64,000 nucleotides of DNA, taken from positions 165,972,518 to 166,036,517 of the forward strand of contig CM061067.1 of NCBI GenBank assembly GCA_030762895.1. The letters run 5' to 3'. This DNA comes from Sophora flavescens (Eukaryota > Streptophyta > Magnoliopsida > Fabales > Fabaceae). The notes under the pieces were generated by a model. That model saw only the letters and a program-made list of their open reading frames with translations, had not been told where the DNA came from and did no database searches. The translations under genes were made by a program, and so were the position numbers. This document shows, in pieces, positions 38,118 to 50,490 of the stretch; the stretch's first letter is position 1, and each line of letters opens with the position of its first letter.

Positions 38118-40527
38118 GGTTTTTGACCAAACTGGGTTCCTTTTAGAAACTATTTATCAGTTTAGGGTTATTCTAAAATTATTTATTAATGGGGGGTCAT
38201 TTTGGGCACATGACATATTTTATTATTTTTCAATCTGACGGGTCAAAGGTGTCATTGCAGATGGCGCCTTTGAAGGCGCCACTGCAGATGACGCCTACCT
38301 ATAAAAGAAAAAAGTCAAAAGGGGAGGCGCCACTGCAAATGGCGCCTTCCCCTGCAGTGACACCTCCCCCTGCAATGTATCACGTGGCACTGCAAGGGGC
38401 CCCTTACCAAAAATTGGACGCCTGTAATTTTAAAGGAACAACGCTACAATTTTAAAAGAACAACACTACAAAAAAAAATATACTATAAGTATAGGGAGTA
38501 ACGATGACATTAATGATAAAGTATCTATTTAAAACAACATGAGGCAATAAAAAAAATCCCGTAATAATGAGTAGCAAATAATATCACATGAGCCATAAAA
38601 AAATAATAGCAATAACAATTTACACTAATAAATATTCATCAATTATTACAGTAGTAAAAAAATTTTTATTTGGATCAGACTTTCCTCGGGCATCTACTAA
38701 TCAAAATTCAGAGTGTGATATAATATTTTATCAATACATAAGTCTGGTTCTTATTTGGAATTTTTAATTCGAATTCATTTAAGTTTAAATATAATTTGCT
38801 ACTATCATTTATAATTATCGAATTATACTTTCATTCAATTTATTTGCAAAATTAATTCACATACTTAGATGATACAAATACCAGAAAATTAATTCACATA
38901 TTCTTGTTTTTACAGTTTGCTTGTTATTAGTTTAAAATTTTAAGGGAAATTTTCCTTCTGTCATCTTAACATAATGAAACTCTGATGAGAGCATTGCAGA
39001 AAATCTCCGGAATGAATTTAAGAAGATGGGTTTGTCTGAAGATGAAAAAAGTCATCCTGAAAATGAAAAAAACCATCCTTCAAAAGAATATAATCGTTAG
39101 TTATATCTTAATCTGATTTTTAATATAAGGATTATTATTAAAATATTGAAAATATATATTAAAGTAATAATAAAATTAAAGTAATAATCGATGTGGTTAA
39201 ATCATGGACATAATAAAATTGAAGTTTGCAGGTTTATAGCTGCAATGAATATGTAAATTAATTTTCTGGCATCTGTACCATCCAAGTATGTGAATTATTT
39301 TAATATATTATTTTTAATAAAGTAAATTTATTTTGGTTTTAATTATAAATAATATATTATTTATAAATTATTAAAATAATGTGTACAATAATAATTTATT
39401 TTTATATAGGTCTGTGTTATAAGTATTATGTAATTTAAATAATAATTTAATATTATAACTTTTAATATAATAAATTATTAAAATAGATTATAAAAAAATA
39501 AATTATTGGTATCATAGTTTATTCATTGAAATTAAAATTATTAAAATACTAATCAATATATGAATTATAAAATTAAAATCGTTACTTTATTATTTAAAAT
39601 TTAATAAACTAAAAAACTGATATTTTATATCGTGATGTCAAATGGGTTTACTATTTATGTGATTCATATAAATAGTAAAGTCATGGTTACGGACACGCTT
39701 TCCCGCTAGGTGTAAGGAATGATTAGATATTGTGATAAACCCAACACGACACATGGCCCAGGGAAAATAAATAATATTTGGCAATATGAAAGTTAATGTG
39801 GCAAAGGAAACGTAAATAATATTATTAACATAAAATTAGTGGATTTGTCACATCAGTCACACATATTGCCACAATATCTAATCATAAGTCTATTTTGTTG
39901 TTTTAAATAGATATTTTATCATTAATGTCATCGTTACTCCCTATATTTATAGTATAATTTTTTTTGTCGTGTTGTTCCTTTAAAATTGCAGGTGACTTTC
40001 TTTTAATTCTTATAAGGTAAATTTTTTTTACTACTGTAATAATTGATGAATATTATTGATGTAAATTGTTATTGCTATTATATTTTTATGCCTCATGTGA
40101 TATTATTTGCTACTCATTATTACGATATTTTTTTATTGCCTCTTGTTGTTTTAAATAGATACTTTATCATTAATGTCATCACTCCCTATACTTATAGTAT
40201 AATTTTTTTTGTAGCGTTGTTCCTTTAAAATTGCAGACGTCCAATCTTTGGTTGCCCAGGCCACGTGATACACTGCAGGGGGAGGTGCCACTGCAGGGGA
40301 AGGCGGCATTTGCAGTGACGCCTCCCCTTTTGACTTTTTTTTTATAGGTAGACACCATCTGCAGTGGTGCCTTCAAAGGAGTCATCTGCAGTGGTGTCTT
40401 TGACCCGTCAGATTAAAAAATAATAAAATATGTTACGTGTCCGAAATGACCCCCATTGATAAATAGTTTCAGAATAATCATAAACTGATAAATAGTTTCT
40501 AAAAGAAATCCAGTTTGGTCAAAAACC
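38118..40527. mobile_element. Foldback Mutator-like element, family A copy 1
   Basis: The ends GGTTTTTGACCAAACTGGGTT and its inverse (GGTCAAAAACC at 40517-40527) open long inverted arms of roughly 600 bp. The arms contain GC-rich GGCGCC-centred palindromes (near 38265-38345 and 40300-40400) and a shared stretch around 38450-38600 / 39900-40210. The centre (38650-39850) is AT-rich and non-coding. It interrupts the right Athila LTR 208 bp after the CACTA insertion. No clean target duplication is visible here; superfamily is inferred from the sister copy at 47358-49269. Confidence 0.8.
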
Positions 40528-41555
40528 AGATTATAAAGGCAACTTTGTCATCATATTAAAACCATGGTCAAAGTGAATCAATAAATTGAAAAGTTGCCTT
40601 GGGCCCGCGCCATAAATTTCAAGCCAAAGTGAATTAGGAGATTTATAACTTGCTTGCAATATTATATAGAAGGCAGCGTCCCAAAGAAAAAGGAGGGTTG
40701 CTCACAGTAACACAGTGCAGTTCCAACCGAAGAGGAACACAGCACCACAGGAGCAACACAGTGATGGAGTTTTTCATAATTATATTTGTTCTTTCTTTCT
40801 TTTCTTACGAGTAGTAGCTAAATCTCTTTTTCTAGGATGACATGTAACCGTGTCGTGATGGTTTGGTTATTTTATTTCAGTTTTCTTGATTTTTTCTTCT
40901 CATTCTTTTGTGTTTTATTCATTGCTTGATCACCAATTAGATGATAGGCTAATCATAATGAGACCAAGATGAGATTTATTTGTCAAGGGTATTGAGATAA
41001 ATCCATAGGGTTAATACGGATAGAGATTTACCGTAGGAGCTTTATGCAACTTCAATAGAGAATTATAGAACTTAATGAATTTCTCGATAAATAATCATCA
41101 TAGTGATATAGTTGATTAGGGATTAAGCGATGTGTTCTAGCGTACTCGGGAGAGACATTAGAATAAATTAAGATTCTTGGTTGACATTAGAAGTTGATCA
41201 AAAATTAGAAAGAATTGATATAATTTAATAAAACCAATTGAGATAAGTATTTCTTGTCTATGAGGGATGCGTATTCATAGCATTGGTGAAATTGGATCCC
41301 TAGGATTTTCTTTAATTGTTTCTTCCTTGTTTAGTTTTGATTTTTAGTTAATTAATTCAAAAATCCAAAAAAAATATTTATTTTAGATTCTTTTCATAAT
41401 TTTTATCTTAATTAAAATCCTCAATTTCTTTTGGTCTAAATAATTATTAAATTTGTGAAGTGGTACTTGGTCACCCAATCCCTGAGTTCGATACTCGGTT
41501 TCTCACCGTTTTATTATTAGTTGCTTAGATCCAGTACACTTGCCGGAGCCCATCA

Positions 41556-41826
41556 TCCGCAACCAAAAACTGAAACGTATACTTATGTGTCTGAAACACA
41601 TTACTTCTACGAAGTAAATCGGTCAATATACCATTTACTGTTCATAAATTCTTACAAGGTCTCGACTATCTCAAAACCCATCGGAACACACCTACTTGTA
41701 TACCGTCACACATTGTTTCGACAAGGAGACAATTCAAGCAAGGTCCAACCAAAGATCACACAACAAAAACTTAACAGACCTATTCCCCAAGGTTCCCGAA
41801 AGACTCGACCAGCTCTGATACCACTA
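41556..41826 (-). mobile_element. Internal region copy 2 of the gag-only retrotransposon (right part)
   Basis: It continues the sequence broken at 22751 and matches 15834-16104. It contains the initiator-Met primer-binding site (minus strand TGGTATCAGAGC at 41812-41823), four bases from the LTR. Confidence 0.85.
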
Positions 41827-42245
41827 TGTAACACCCCCTTGGGCATTACTTTGTAACACTTGCAGAAATAAATTAAAATAAAATTTGCTGGTTGCTTTCA
41901 AAAAATTGATCTATTTTAAGTCAGAAAATCAGGGTATAAAACAATTTCTTCTAAATGCTTCGAACATAACTTTCACATCACAATAGTACAAACCATTTTA
42001 TTCACAACAAAATTTCAAACCATATAAAGGTTTTCAAAACACCTACACAGACTTTCTCAAAACATACCACCCAAAGAAAATCCTAAGCTGGTAGCTCTAC
42101 AAGACACTCACTGATAAGACCTCGTGATTATCCCTATGATCACACATCTCTTTCCGCAATCCGAACTTAAGTCCCTAGGTGACTTAAGGAACGCTTCTGC
42201 AACATCTGCACTCGTGTACCAAGGTACAACAGCAAAGCCAGAAAA

Positions 42246-42282
<37 letters not shown>

Positions 42283-44919
42283 AGGGTGAGTTCCAATATA
42301 TGGATTTTAAAACGATAACAATATGCACGACACTCAAATATCATTTAACATGTAAATTCAAAGATAAACAATATATTTATCAAAGGGTTTCATACCCGAC
42401 AATTTTCGTTATTTTAAAAATCATAACACTTCAATATTCATCATCTAACTTTTGTACATAATCTCCAGAGCTTCAAACACCAAACAAATGAGCTGATCAG
42501 GCTCTCGTTGCCAAATAAGGCAGGTTTTAATCATTGTCGAATAAGATAGGTTTTAAATTAACCATATCACTGTCCAAAAGGAGGCACAGTGGTTACTATT
42601 TATAGTATATGATTTCATGGTCATTTGTCCATCAAGGCATAGTGATGCAAACTTCATGAATACTTGCCATCAAGAATTCAAGTCCTATGCATAGTCGCAT
42701 TTACCCCAAAAATGCATGTAAAACATTTTGTTCACGTCATTTTCTTTGTGTTCATTTTTTCCTTGTCGAGGCTCAAAGGCTCACGACCAATCCAATGTTT
42801 AAACCTTCAAGTTTATCAAACATTCCAATCAAACAGACTCCAAGTCAAAATATGCAAATCACGAAATCTAGAACGATGAACCAGATTTAGATTCGTAGAT
42901 TTTGGCGCACAAAAATCAATACAGATTTTTACAGGATATCTAGTCCACAACTTCACGTTCAGGACCCCCAATCCATACCATAAAACACTAGACCCCAACG
43001 TCTCGACAACTAGGTTCGTCTTTCAATTTAAAAACATTTTCGTTCTGTGAAACACAAATCCAAAACAAAACTCCACAACTTATCCAAGTTGTCAGAAATA
43101 ATGCCATTGTATAAAGTTACTTTACAGAAAATCCTTTTACGTTGGAAATTCGTTTTATAAAATCATCAAAATCACTTAAAACTCATTTTCTTTCAAAAAG
43201 CTATATTTTGAACCTTAGTTCCAAGAAAATATAGTTTTGAGACTAATTCTGTTTTAACTAATATTATTGTTTTGAAGAATATTTTCCGTAAACATTGTCG
43301 GAATTGTCCGACGTTTAACGTTTTAAAAACGTTTTATGTCCAAAATATGACTTTTCTAATAAAATAATTTTCCCAACACCATATAAAAATTATTTTTGAA
43401 ACTTATTTGTTTAGAATAAACTTTTCTAATATTTAGAAATTTCTTACGTAAAAATCAGCAGTACTAAAATATTTTCACGATTACGTCCTCACCGTGACTC
43501 ATAAAACATTATTTCGCCATTAAATCATTAAAATAATCACATTTTTCACTGTTATCCATTGATAACCAATAAAATAATTAAGTAATATTGTATTACTAGT
43601 GTTCCATCAATTAAAACTCATTATTCCATAAAAAGCTTTTTAATGCTTTTATCCTCTTAATTAATTGATCACTGTATACTGTCAGACTTTTCAATCCACA
43701 ATCAATATCAATAACAATTCCATACCAATAATATAGCAATTAGCATAGTTAATGACATGCAATAAAATATAATAACAATTAAATGCGGATAATTTTAAAA
43801 CAGATAAATCTAACTACGTAAAATAACAAATGCGCCCAAATAAATCATACAGACCACAAACAAATTACATACAGCTATCGGAAAAATCCCTCAGGTACCC
43901 CTTACCTCTTGAAGATTTTTCTCTCCGAATTAAAATTCCGTCAAACATCCCATCTCCGCAAAACATGTACACGATTCACACAACAATTTATCCTTCAACA
44001 AACCACAAAAAATAATTATCAACCAAACAACTAAATACCCAATTTTCCTATATGATGGGTTCGTCCGTGAGGTGATTAATTGGCTAAAATTTCTAAAATT
44101 CATAAACTCTTAGATTAGTGATCCTTAATCACTTATAAACCTAAAACAATGATTAGAATACAAAGATTGAAATAAAATACTCCAACCTTTCAAGAACCCT
44201 AATTCGGCCATGACACAAAATATAGGCTAGAGATCTCAAAATTTCACATACTCTTTGTGATATAAAGACAACTTAAGGACATAATGATAATTTCCTAAAA
44301 AAACCATCATGACAAACATGTGGTGAGTATTGGTTGGAGGTGTGGCTGATTTGTGTCCACAAATTATTGGGATAAACTTGGAATTTCAATAAAAGTTCAA
44401 TGGTAAAATAGTCCAAGGGTAAAATGGTCTTTACACTATTTTGAAGAAATATCTAGATATTTGCTAAATGTAATCATGACATTGGTGAGTCATCCATATG
44501 ACTCACCACCCTAGGTGGCAAGATATCTCAGCATCCGATGTCGGGTTTTGTCTCTGCACGTCCGTTCTCGACTCCGTCGATTACCCGATTTAGGGTTTTA
44601 CGCCCAAATCACGTATAATATCCTATTTATTTTGAAAATTTTCAAAATAACCTAGATCGTTGGAAATGAGATATAAAATCTATTCATTTCGTTCTCGGGT
44701 TAAAAATTTTTGATCAGTAAAATCTTACTGTCAGTGAAAACGCAAACCGGGTTTCGTTTGAATTTTCAACAAAAAATTTAATTGTATAATTATAAAAATT
44801 ATTATAATATGAATATGACTTTGATTTCTCAAAATCATTTTCTAAATTTCAAATAAAAATATAGACGTTTATTTATATTTATACCGATTTTAGAAAGTAG
44901 AAAAAATCGGTGTGTTACA
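41827..44919 (-). repeat. LTR copy 3 (5' LTR on the minus strand)
   Basis: It is 3,093 bp. It matches copies 1 and 2 but has lost about 715 bp corresponding to 12425-13137 of copy 1; the deletion joint is near 44253 (CATACTCTTTGTGATAT). It ends GTGTGTTACA, followed by the candidate target duplication ATAGA. Confidence 0.85.
42248..42279. repeat. (AT)16 microsatellite inside LTR copy 3
   Basis: A pure AT tract at the site homologous to 16532-16589, intermediate in length between copies 1 and 2. Confidence 0.95.
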
Positions 44920-44924
44920 ATAGA

Positions 44925-45546
44925 CAAAAAAGGTTTTTAATTATTTAATTTTTCTTAAATGATAAAAAAAGGTTTGAAACACAAATCTCTTATTTGTATC
45001 TATCTCTTTCCTAAATGGAAGGTAAATTGAGAGGAAAAGATGGAGAACTCGAACGGAACTTGGACACGACCCATGTCCACTACCCCTGCCTTAGCATTAC
45101 CAAGACCATTAAATTATGAGCGAGATTAATAAATTGTGTGAATAAATAATTAAGATTACCAGCAACCTCAATCATATGCCTACTCACAACCTGGCCTAGT
45201 GTTAGTTTATCGTCTTCTCCCCGTTAATCAAGTATTATACATTGTCAATGATTTTATTTTATTTTTAAATGAAAACAGCTGTGGCTGTTATTTGATCTGG
45301 ACATTTTCCTCTTTCTTTTGCTTTAAGATCAATCCGGTTTTGTGTATGTATTAAACAATATCAAACTTCCGAACTGCTCTTAAGTATCTTTGAATATGGT
45401 CTAAATTATTATACTATATATATTGGATGTATTTTGCTTTGAAGAGACATTAATAAATAGTTAGATTAGTTAATAAAGAAATCTCCAGCTGATCATGAGG
45501 TCAAGTGATCAAACTTTGCATCCATAAGTAAAGTTTAATTTGAGGG
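44925..45546. other. Intergenic DNA right of the retrotransposon array
   Basis: Mixed AT-rich sequence with no exon-like frame or repeat end that I can support. Confidence 0.5.
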
Positions 45547-46280
45547 TGTGTTTGGATCGATGGAAGGGGACGGAATGGAGGGGAATGAAAATGAATGATA
45601 TGGTATTCCATTGTTTGGATTGTATAAAAAATGATGGAATAAAATAGAACTCAATGGAATCCATTCCATCATATTCCATCATTTATGCCTATTTTCCTTT
45701 CCCTCCAAATTGAGAGGAATGGGATGGAACCAAGATATGATACTTTCTAAACTTATAAAATTACCAGTTTGTCCTAAGATCATTCAATCTGCTGCAACCA
45801 TCATCTTCAGTTGAAGAAAATACCATCATGTTCGGTTGAAGAAAATTTTCCAGTCAAGTTGGAGTAGTGATTGAAAAGTGAAAACAAACGAGTGCAAGGC
45901 AATGAAAGACATCTTATTTCACTGCCCGTGGAATACTGGTTTTTAGTTTTTCTCCTTCAACTAAAGACATCGTGTTTTATTGTTCTTTTTTGGGCAAGCG
46001 AATACATGTTATTGCTTAGAATAGGAAACCTGGTATAATCTCCTGTGGAATTGTGTGGTGTGGTATGTCTTTCATCTAAAGACATAATAAATTAAATATT
46101 AATTGATTTTTTTAAAATAAGGGTATTATAGGAATAAAAAAAGGTATAGCTATTACATTCCATCCACTTTTTAAATGATGATATCCAAATAATTGAATCA
46201 AAATCTTATTCCATACCGTTCCAATCCATTTCATTCTATTATATTTTATTCTATTACCTTCCATCAATTGAAACAAAACA
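45547..46280. mobile_element. MITE-like inverted-repeat element with TGTGTTTGGAT end
   Basis: The left end TGTGTTTGGATCGATGGAAGG is matched by the inverted right end (CCTTCCATCAATTGAAACAAAACA). Inner blocks such as GGAATGGGATGGAA and TTCCATACCGTTCCAATCC are also inverted. The core is non-coding. The ends resemble hAT-type MITEs common in plants; I could not identify a clear target duplication, so the superfamily is tentative. Confidence 0.6.
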
Positions 46281-46639
46281 TGAGTTTCCATCTCTCTACA
46301 TATATAGCGTATGCATGTACAATAATCAATAATGTGTGTGTGTGAGGGTGTCAAAATTTCTCTGTGTTGACCTGCTATTTTTATTCGAAGACTCCAATTA
46401 AAAGCATATCTGACTGTATATATAACAATGAACTGCTCAACCAAAAGAAATTAAATTCTTAGAAAGACATTGAAAAATATGTAAACTGATTTGTTAATGC
46501 CTTGTTACTTATTTATTGGGATTTATTATGGCCCACCATTATAAAATATATAGTTTGATAAAGTCTAAACAGAAGCTTCATAATCAATTCATTACTACAT
46601 ATAATATAATGTTATGTGTATTGCAATATAAATAAATAA

Positions 46640-46672
<33 letters not shown>

Positions 46673-47348
46673 TAATTCATTACTACATAGTCTAAAGATT
46701 TTTTACATCTTCAAATAATTATAATTTGTCACTTCATTAAAATTATTAAACAATTTATGATTAATTGATAATATAATTTTTTTCTCGAATAATATATAAA
46801 AATTAAACAGAGGTATTTTATCATGGTATTCTTATCCTCATTCTTAATTAACCATTCGCTAAATGGACAGCTTCGAAGTCCTTGGCTGATCATTTCTTCG
46901 AGCCCCTTCTCACTTTTTGTTTTGTTTATAAATCAAAAGTAAATAATTTAAATCTAGCAATCTTTGACAATTTTAAAGTCTTGATCAACAAAAAAAGAAG
47001 ACAATTTTAAAGGCAAAGTTTCAAGTTAGGACTGACTGGCCGGCTACAAATCAAATGTTTAAGCAACAATTCTGTCATGACGTGATATCTTTTCTATCTG
47101 TGACCACATGTCAAAATTCTATTAATTTGGTTTAAGAATATTGTATTAGATAAGATTTTGCTAGAATTTCTCTTCAATTTTTTTATTTGATAATAATGAT
47201 TTGGGGTAAGACTTCTTGTATTAAACAAATGAAGCCAGTACATATCAATTTAACTAAAAGTTCTAATAATCAAATGGGGATTAAAATATTTATGCATAAT
47301 GTACCAAATTATTAAGTTACTCTCAAAGCAATGAAACATAAAATGGAT
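46281..47348. other. Intergenic AT-rich DNA with an AT microsatellite
   Basis: An imperfect (TA)n tract lies at about 46641-46673. A 110-codon minus-strand frame at 46112-46444 overlaps the MITE and has no recognisable domain. No gene supported. Confidence 0.5.
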
Positions 47349-47357
47349 ATGGATATG

Positions 47358-49269
47358 GGTCTTTTGATCAAATTGGGATCCTTTTAGAAACTATTTACCA
47401 GTTTAGGGTTATTCTGAAACTATTTACCAATGGGGGGTCGTTTTGGACACGTGGCATATTTTATTTTTTTAATCTGACGGGTCAAAGACGCCACTGCAGA
47501 TGGCGCCTACCACTTAACAAAAAAAAAAGACAAAAGGGAGGTGCCACTACAAATGGCGCATTCCCCTGCAGTGGTGCCTCTCCTGCAGTGTACCACGTGG
47601 CACTGTAGGGGCCCCCCCGCCCCAACCAAAAATTGGACTCCTGTAATTTTTAAGGAACAACGCTATAATTTTGAAGGAACAACGCTACAAAAAAAATACA
47701 CTATATGTATAAGGAATAACAATGACATTAATGATAAAGTATCTATTTAAAACAACAAGAGGCAATAAAAAAAATCCCGTAATAATGAGTAGCAAATAAT
47801 ATCACAGGAGGCATAAAAAAATAATAGCAATAACAATTTACACCAATAAATATTCAGATCAGAATTATAATTCAGATCATAAAAGTTAGTCTTCAAGGTT
47901 ATAAAAGTCATAAAACGCCAAAATCTGAGTTACCAACGAACAAATCGTCGGTAAAAAAATATAGTACCTACCAAACATTTTATCGACAATGTTTTCTCTC
48001 CATAATAATAGTATTCACCGATGACTACATGATCTCGATAACTTTCCCTCAATATTTTTTAAAACTTGAATTATTTTTCTAAATCTCACACTCTTCGGAA
48101 TTTGGTGATAACTTTTGTTATTTGATTTTGTAATTCCTAATTAAGCACATAAACTTGCATCTTTTTTAAAGAAAAAAGATTGACGATCATTCCAAATTAA
48201 CAATATCAATTTTCTCTTGAAAATATTTTGGATTGGTTTTATATACACTTTTTTAATTGAAATTGTCTAATCTAATGTGTGAGTTTTATTGGGTGCATTG
48301 ATGCAAGTCACCAAACCAAAAGTAGCTCCTCTTAGTGAATAATTTAGAGCTACCAGGCATTAATTGAAAGATTGGCTTTTTAAAAAACCAGCATATCTCT
48401 AATATCAGATCAAAATGATATTAGAATCAACTTTGTGTGGAAAATTATAACTAAAGTAAGCTTAAAAGCGGTAATGACAGTAAATAATTCAGGTGCAACA
48501 GACTCTACAAACAAGAAATGTGAAACCGACTCTGCACCATGCATGTGCTTGCACGTGGGTGTGTTCTGAAAAATCTCACATAATGACAGTAAATAAAGAC
48601 AAACTCAACCACTCATGTTTAACAAAATTCAAAGGCTTTTATGATGGATCATGTGTAGCGTGCAGGTTGTACGGTGCTGCTACATGTATGGAGTTGGTAT
48701 GACGTTTTATGACTTTTATAACCTTGAATACTAGTTTTTCTGATCTGAATTATAATTCTGATATGAATATTTATTGGTGTAAATTGTTATTGCTATTATT
48801 TTTTTATGACTCCTGTGATATTATTTGCTACTCATTATTACGGGATTTTTTTATTGCATATTGTTGTTTTAAATAGATATTTTATCATTAATGTCATCGT
48901 TACTCCCTATACTTATAGTATAATTTTTTTGTAGCGTTGTTCCTTTAAAATTGTAGCGTTGTTCCTTTAAAATTGCAGGAGTCCAATTTTTGGTTGGGGT
49001 TGGGGGCCCCCTGCAGTGCCACGTGGTACACTGCAGGGGAGGCGCCACTACAGGGGAATGCGCCATTTGCAGTGGTGCCTCCCTTTTGTCTTTTTTTTTT
49101 GTGTGTGTTAAGTGGTAGGCGCCATCTGCAGTGGCGCCTTTGACCCGTCAGATTGAAAATAAAATAAAATATGCCATGTGTCAAAAACGACCCCCATTGG
49201 TAAATAGTTTCAGAATAACCCTAAACTGGTAAATTGTTTCTAAAAGGAACCCAGTTTGGTCAAAAAGCC
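47358..49269. mobile_element. Foldback Mutator-like element, family A copy 2, perfect 9-bp target duplication
   Basis: It is 1,912 bp flanked by ATGGATATG at 47349-47357 and 49270-49278, a perfect 9-bp duplication. The arms of about 560 bp begin GG(T/C)(C/T)TTTTGA and run through the TTTAGGGTTATTCTGAAAC, GACGGGTCAAAG and GCAGATGGCGCC blocks in inverted order. The core (about 47900-48700) is unrelated to the core of copy 1. Short frames in the arms, such as 47541-47750 and 48869-49066, are the same arm read twice and not genes. The 9-bp duplication plus long inverted arms indicates a Mutator-like origin. Confidence 0.85.
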
Positions 49270-49299
49270 ATGGATATGAGGCGCTGGCTAGGGTTAGCA

Positions 49300-50341
49300 A
49301 ACTAGGAAACTTGGTCACCATGAGAAACTAATGAGCAACTAATGAGAGCCATTGGATCAAAAGGTTCACCAATTTTATCACGCACCCTTACACAGCAGAT
49401 TTTTTTTTTAACATTCCTCACTCTCACAGAGCACCGTCTTCAACCTTCCCCCACCTTCAACCTTCCCACCACCAATAACCTTGCCGTCGGCCTCCTCTAC
49501 CATCGATACGCAGAAGGTGGTCGATGACACCTGCTACAACTGATTACCCTATGTCCGCCACCACTACGACACCTTCCACAGCAAATAACAAACATTGGAG
49601 GTGTTGAAATCTTAAGAAAGAATCAAACCAACAATCTTAAATATTTAAAAATGAAAAAAAAAATTCAAACCCAGAAGTTGAAATATGGATCTGGAAACCC
49701 AAAAATGAAGAATGACCGGGTTTAGAGATGGTGAGTGGCATCCGGCAGGAGGTGTGACAATGGAGCTTGATGGCGGCGAATCAAAAACGCATTGAGCAAT
49801 GGCGGGACGTGATTGGTGGTGATGATGCGCAACGAAGATGAAGTCTTGGGTTTCCCAACACCCACGACCATCCCAAAAAACCCAAAGAACCCAAAAACCC
49901 CATTGGGTCACGATGGGACCGTGAAGTTGGCAGAGATGCCGAACCCACGGCGTCTCCGTCCCGTTGCGAATGAGCTTGTCACATCGAAGCACTGCGACAA
50001 CCGCCGCAAGTCCGAACTTCCACCGCCATCGATAACCATCGTGCAGACCTTATGATGTTTGGAGCCACGCCGAAGAGATCTGGGGAGGAGGAAGCGTGAA
50101 GGTGTCGACTGGCAGAGGTGAGCACCGCCCCTTTGCGTCGTCAGACGGAGGAGGAGGAGACAAGCACCGTCGGACGGAGATGGTCAGGGGAGGGGTAGTC
50201 AGGCAAGGATGAAAGCCAGAGAAGAGAAGGGGAGAGAAGGAAATAAAAAATATTATAGTGTGGGCAGGTGCATAATAATATTATGTGATACTACTTAATC
50301 AATGACTCTCATTAGTTGCTCATGGCGAGCAAGCCTACTGG
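49300..50341. mobile_element. Inverted-repeat element with GC-rich core (boundaries approximate)
   Basis: The left segment around 49303-49355 (CCATGAGAAACTAATGAGCA, AACTAATGAGAGCCATTG) is matched in inverted form at about 50301-50338 (CAATGACTCTCATTAG, TTGCTCATGGCGAGCAAG). The left arm also carries a short internal duplication of the ACTAATGAG unit. The core (49400-50220) is GC-rich with overlapping frames on both strands (49645-49992 minus, 49813-50055 plus), neither with a known domain. It may be a Mutator- or hAT-type element that picked up genomic sequence; that is inference only. Confidence 0.5.
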
Positions 50342-50441
50342 TATCAGTATAGCTAAGATAATATTTCTGAAAATTAGAGTAAATGCGCATGGAAGGCATA
50401 TGGTAGGAATAGGATATGTCATAAAGAAATATTAAAACATA

Positions 50442-50445
<4 letters not shown>

Positions 50446-50487
<42 letters not shown>
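50446..50487. repeat. (TA)n microsatellite
   Basis: About 21 TA units in intergenic DNA. Confidence 0.9.

Positions 50488-50490
<3 letters not shown>

Larger units (their letters stand above)
22752..41555 (+). mobile_element. Athila-like Ty3/gypsy element, non-autonomous, carrying two nested DNA transposons
   Basis: Two LTRs begin TGATAAGC(A/C)TCTGGC and end GGAGCCC(G/A)TCA. The internal region between them is only 2.45 kb. The primer-binding site reads TGGTGCCATTGTCGGGGA, three transitions away from the tRNA-Asp-type site TGGCGCCGTTGCCGGGGA used by Athila/Calypso elements. Target duplications are TTCAC (22747-22751) and TCCGC (41556-41560), differing by two transitions; the intact paralogous site at about 15830 reads TCCGC. 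No reverse transcriptase or integrase was found. Removing the CACTA and foldback insertions, the right LTR is about 1.89 kb against 1.92 kb on the left. Confidence 0.8.
27127..41555 (+). repeat. Right LTR of the Athila-like element, split by two transposons
   Basis: LTR segments are 27127-27775, 37910-38117 and 40528-41555. They match the left LTR in order, for example the GGAAGCA(A/G)CAACGTGAAG block at 23503 and 37985. The first gap is the CACTA element, the second the foldback element. Total LTR sequence is about 1,885 bp. Confidence 0.85.
10002..44919 (-). mobile_element. Tandem Ty3/gypsy-type gag-only retrotransposon (LTR-int-LTR-int-LTR) with nested insertions
   Basis: Three related long repeats begin TGTAACACC on the plus strand and end GTGTTACA. 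They flank two related internal regions (13809-16104, and 20726-22751 continued at 41556-41826), each about 2.3 kb. A primer-binding site for initiator tRNA-Met (TGGTATCAGAGC on the minus strand) abuts the LTR at 16105 and at 41827, so transcription runs on the minus strand. The other LTR boundary carries a purine-rich stretch (minus strand AAGTGGGGTAG) as polypurine tract. Only a gag pseudogene is present; protease, reverse transcriptase and integrase are absent, so mobility would need a partner element. The outer flanks ACGGA (9997-10001) and ATAGA (44920-44924) could be one old 5-bp duplication. The nested insert at 22752-41555 is described separately. Confidence 0.85.

Noticed and set aside
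10002..44919. Two independent insertions of the gypsy-type element
   Set aside because: There are only three LTRs, not four, and the middle LTR has correct primer-site and polypurine sides for its two neighbours.
49645..50055. Opposing frames of 115 and 80 codons as a host gene
   Set aside because: They overlap on both strands within an inverted-repeat element, Pro-rich and without domain; gene capture is possible but unsupported.
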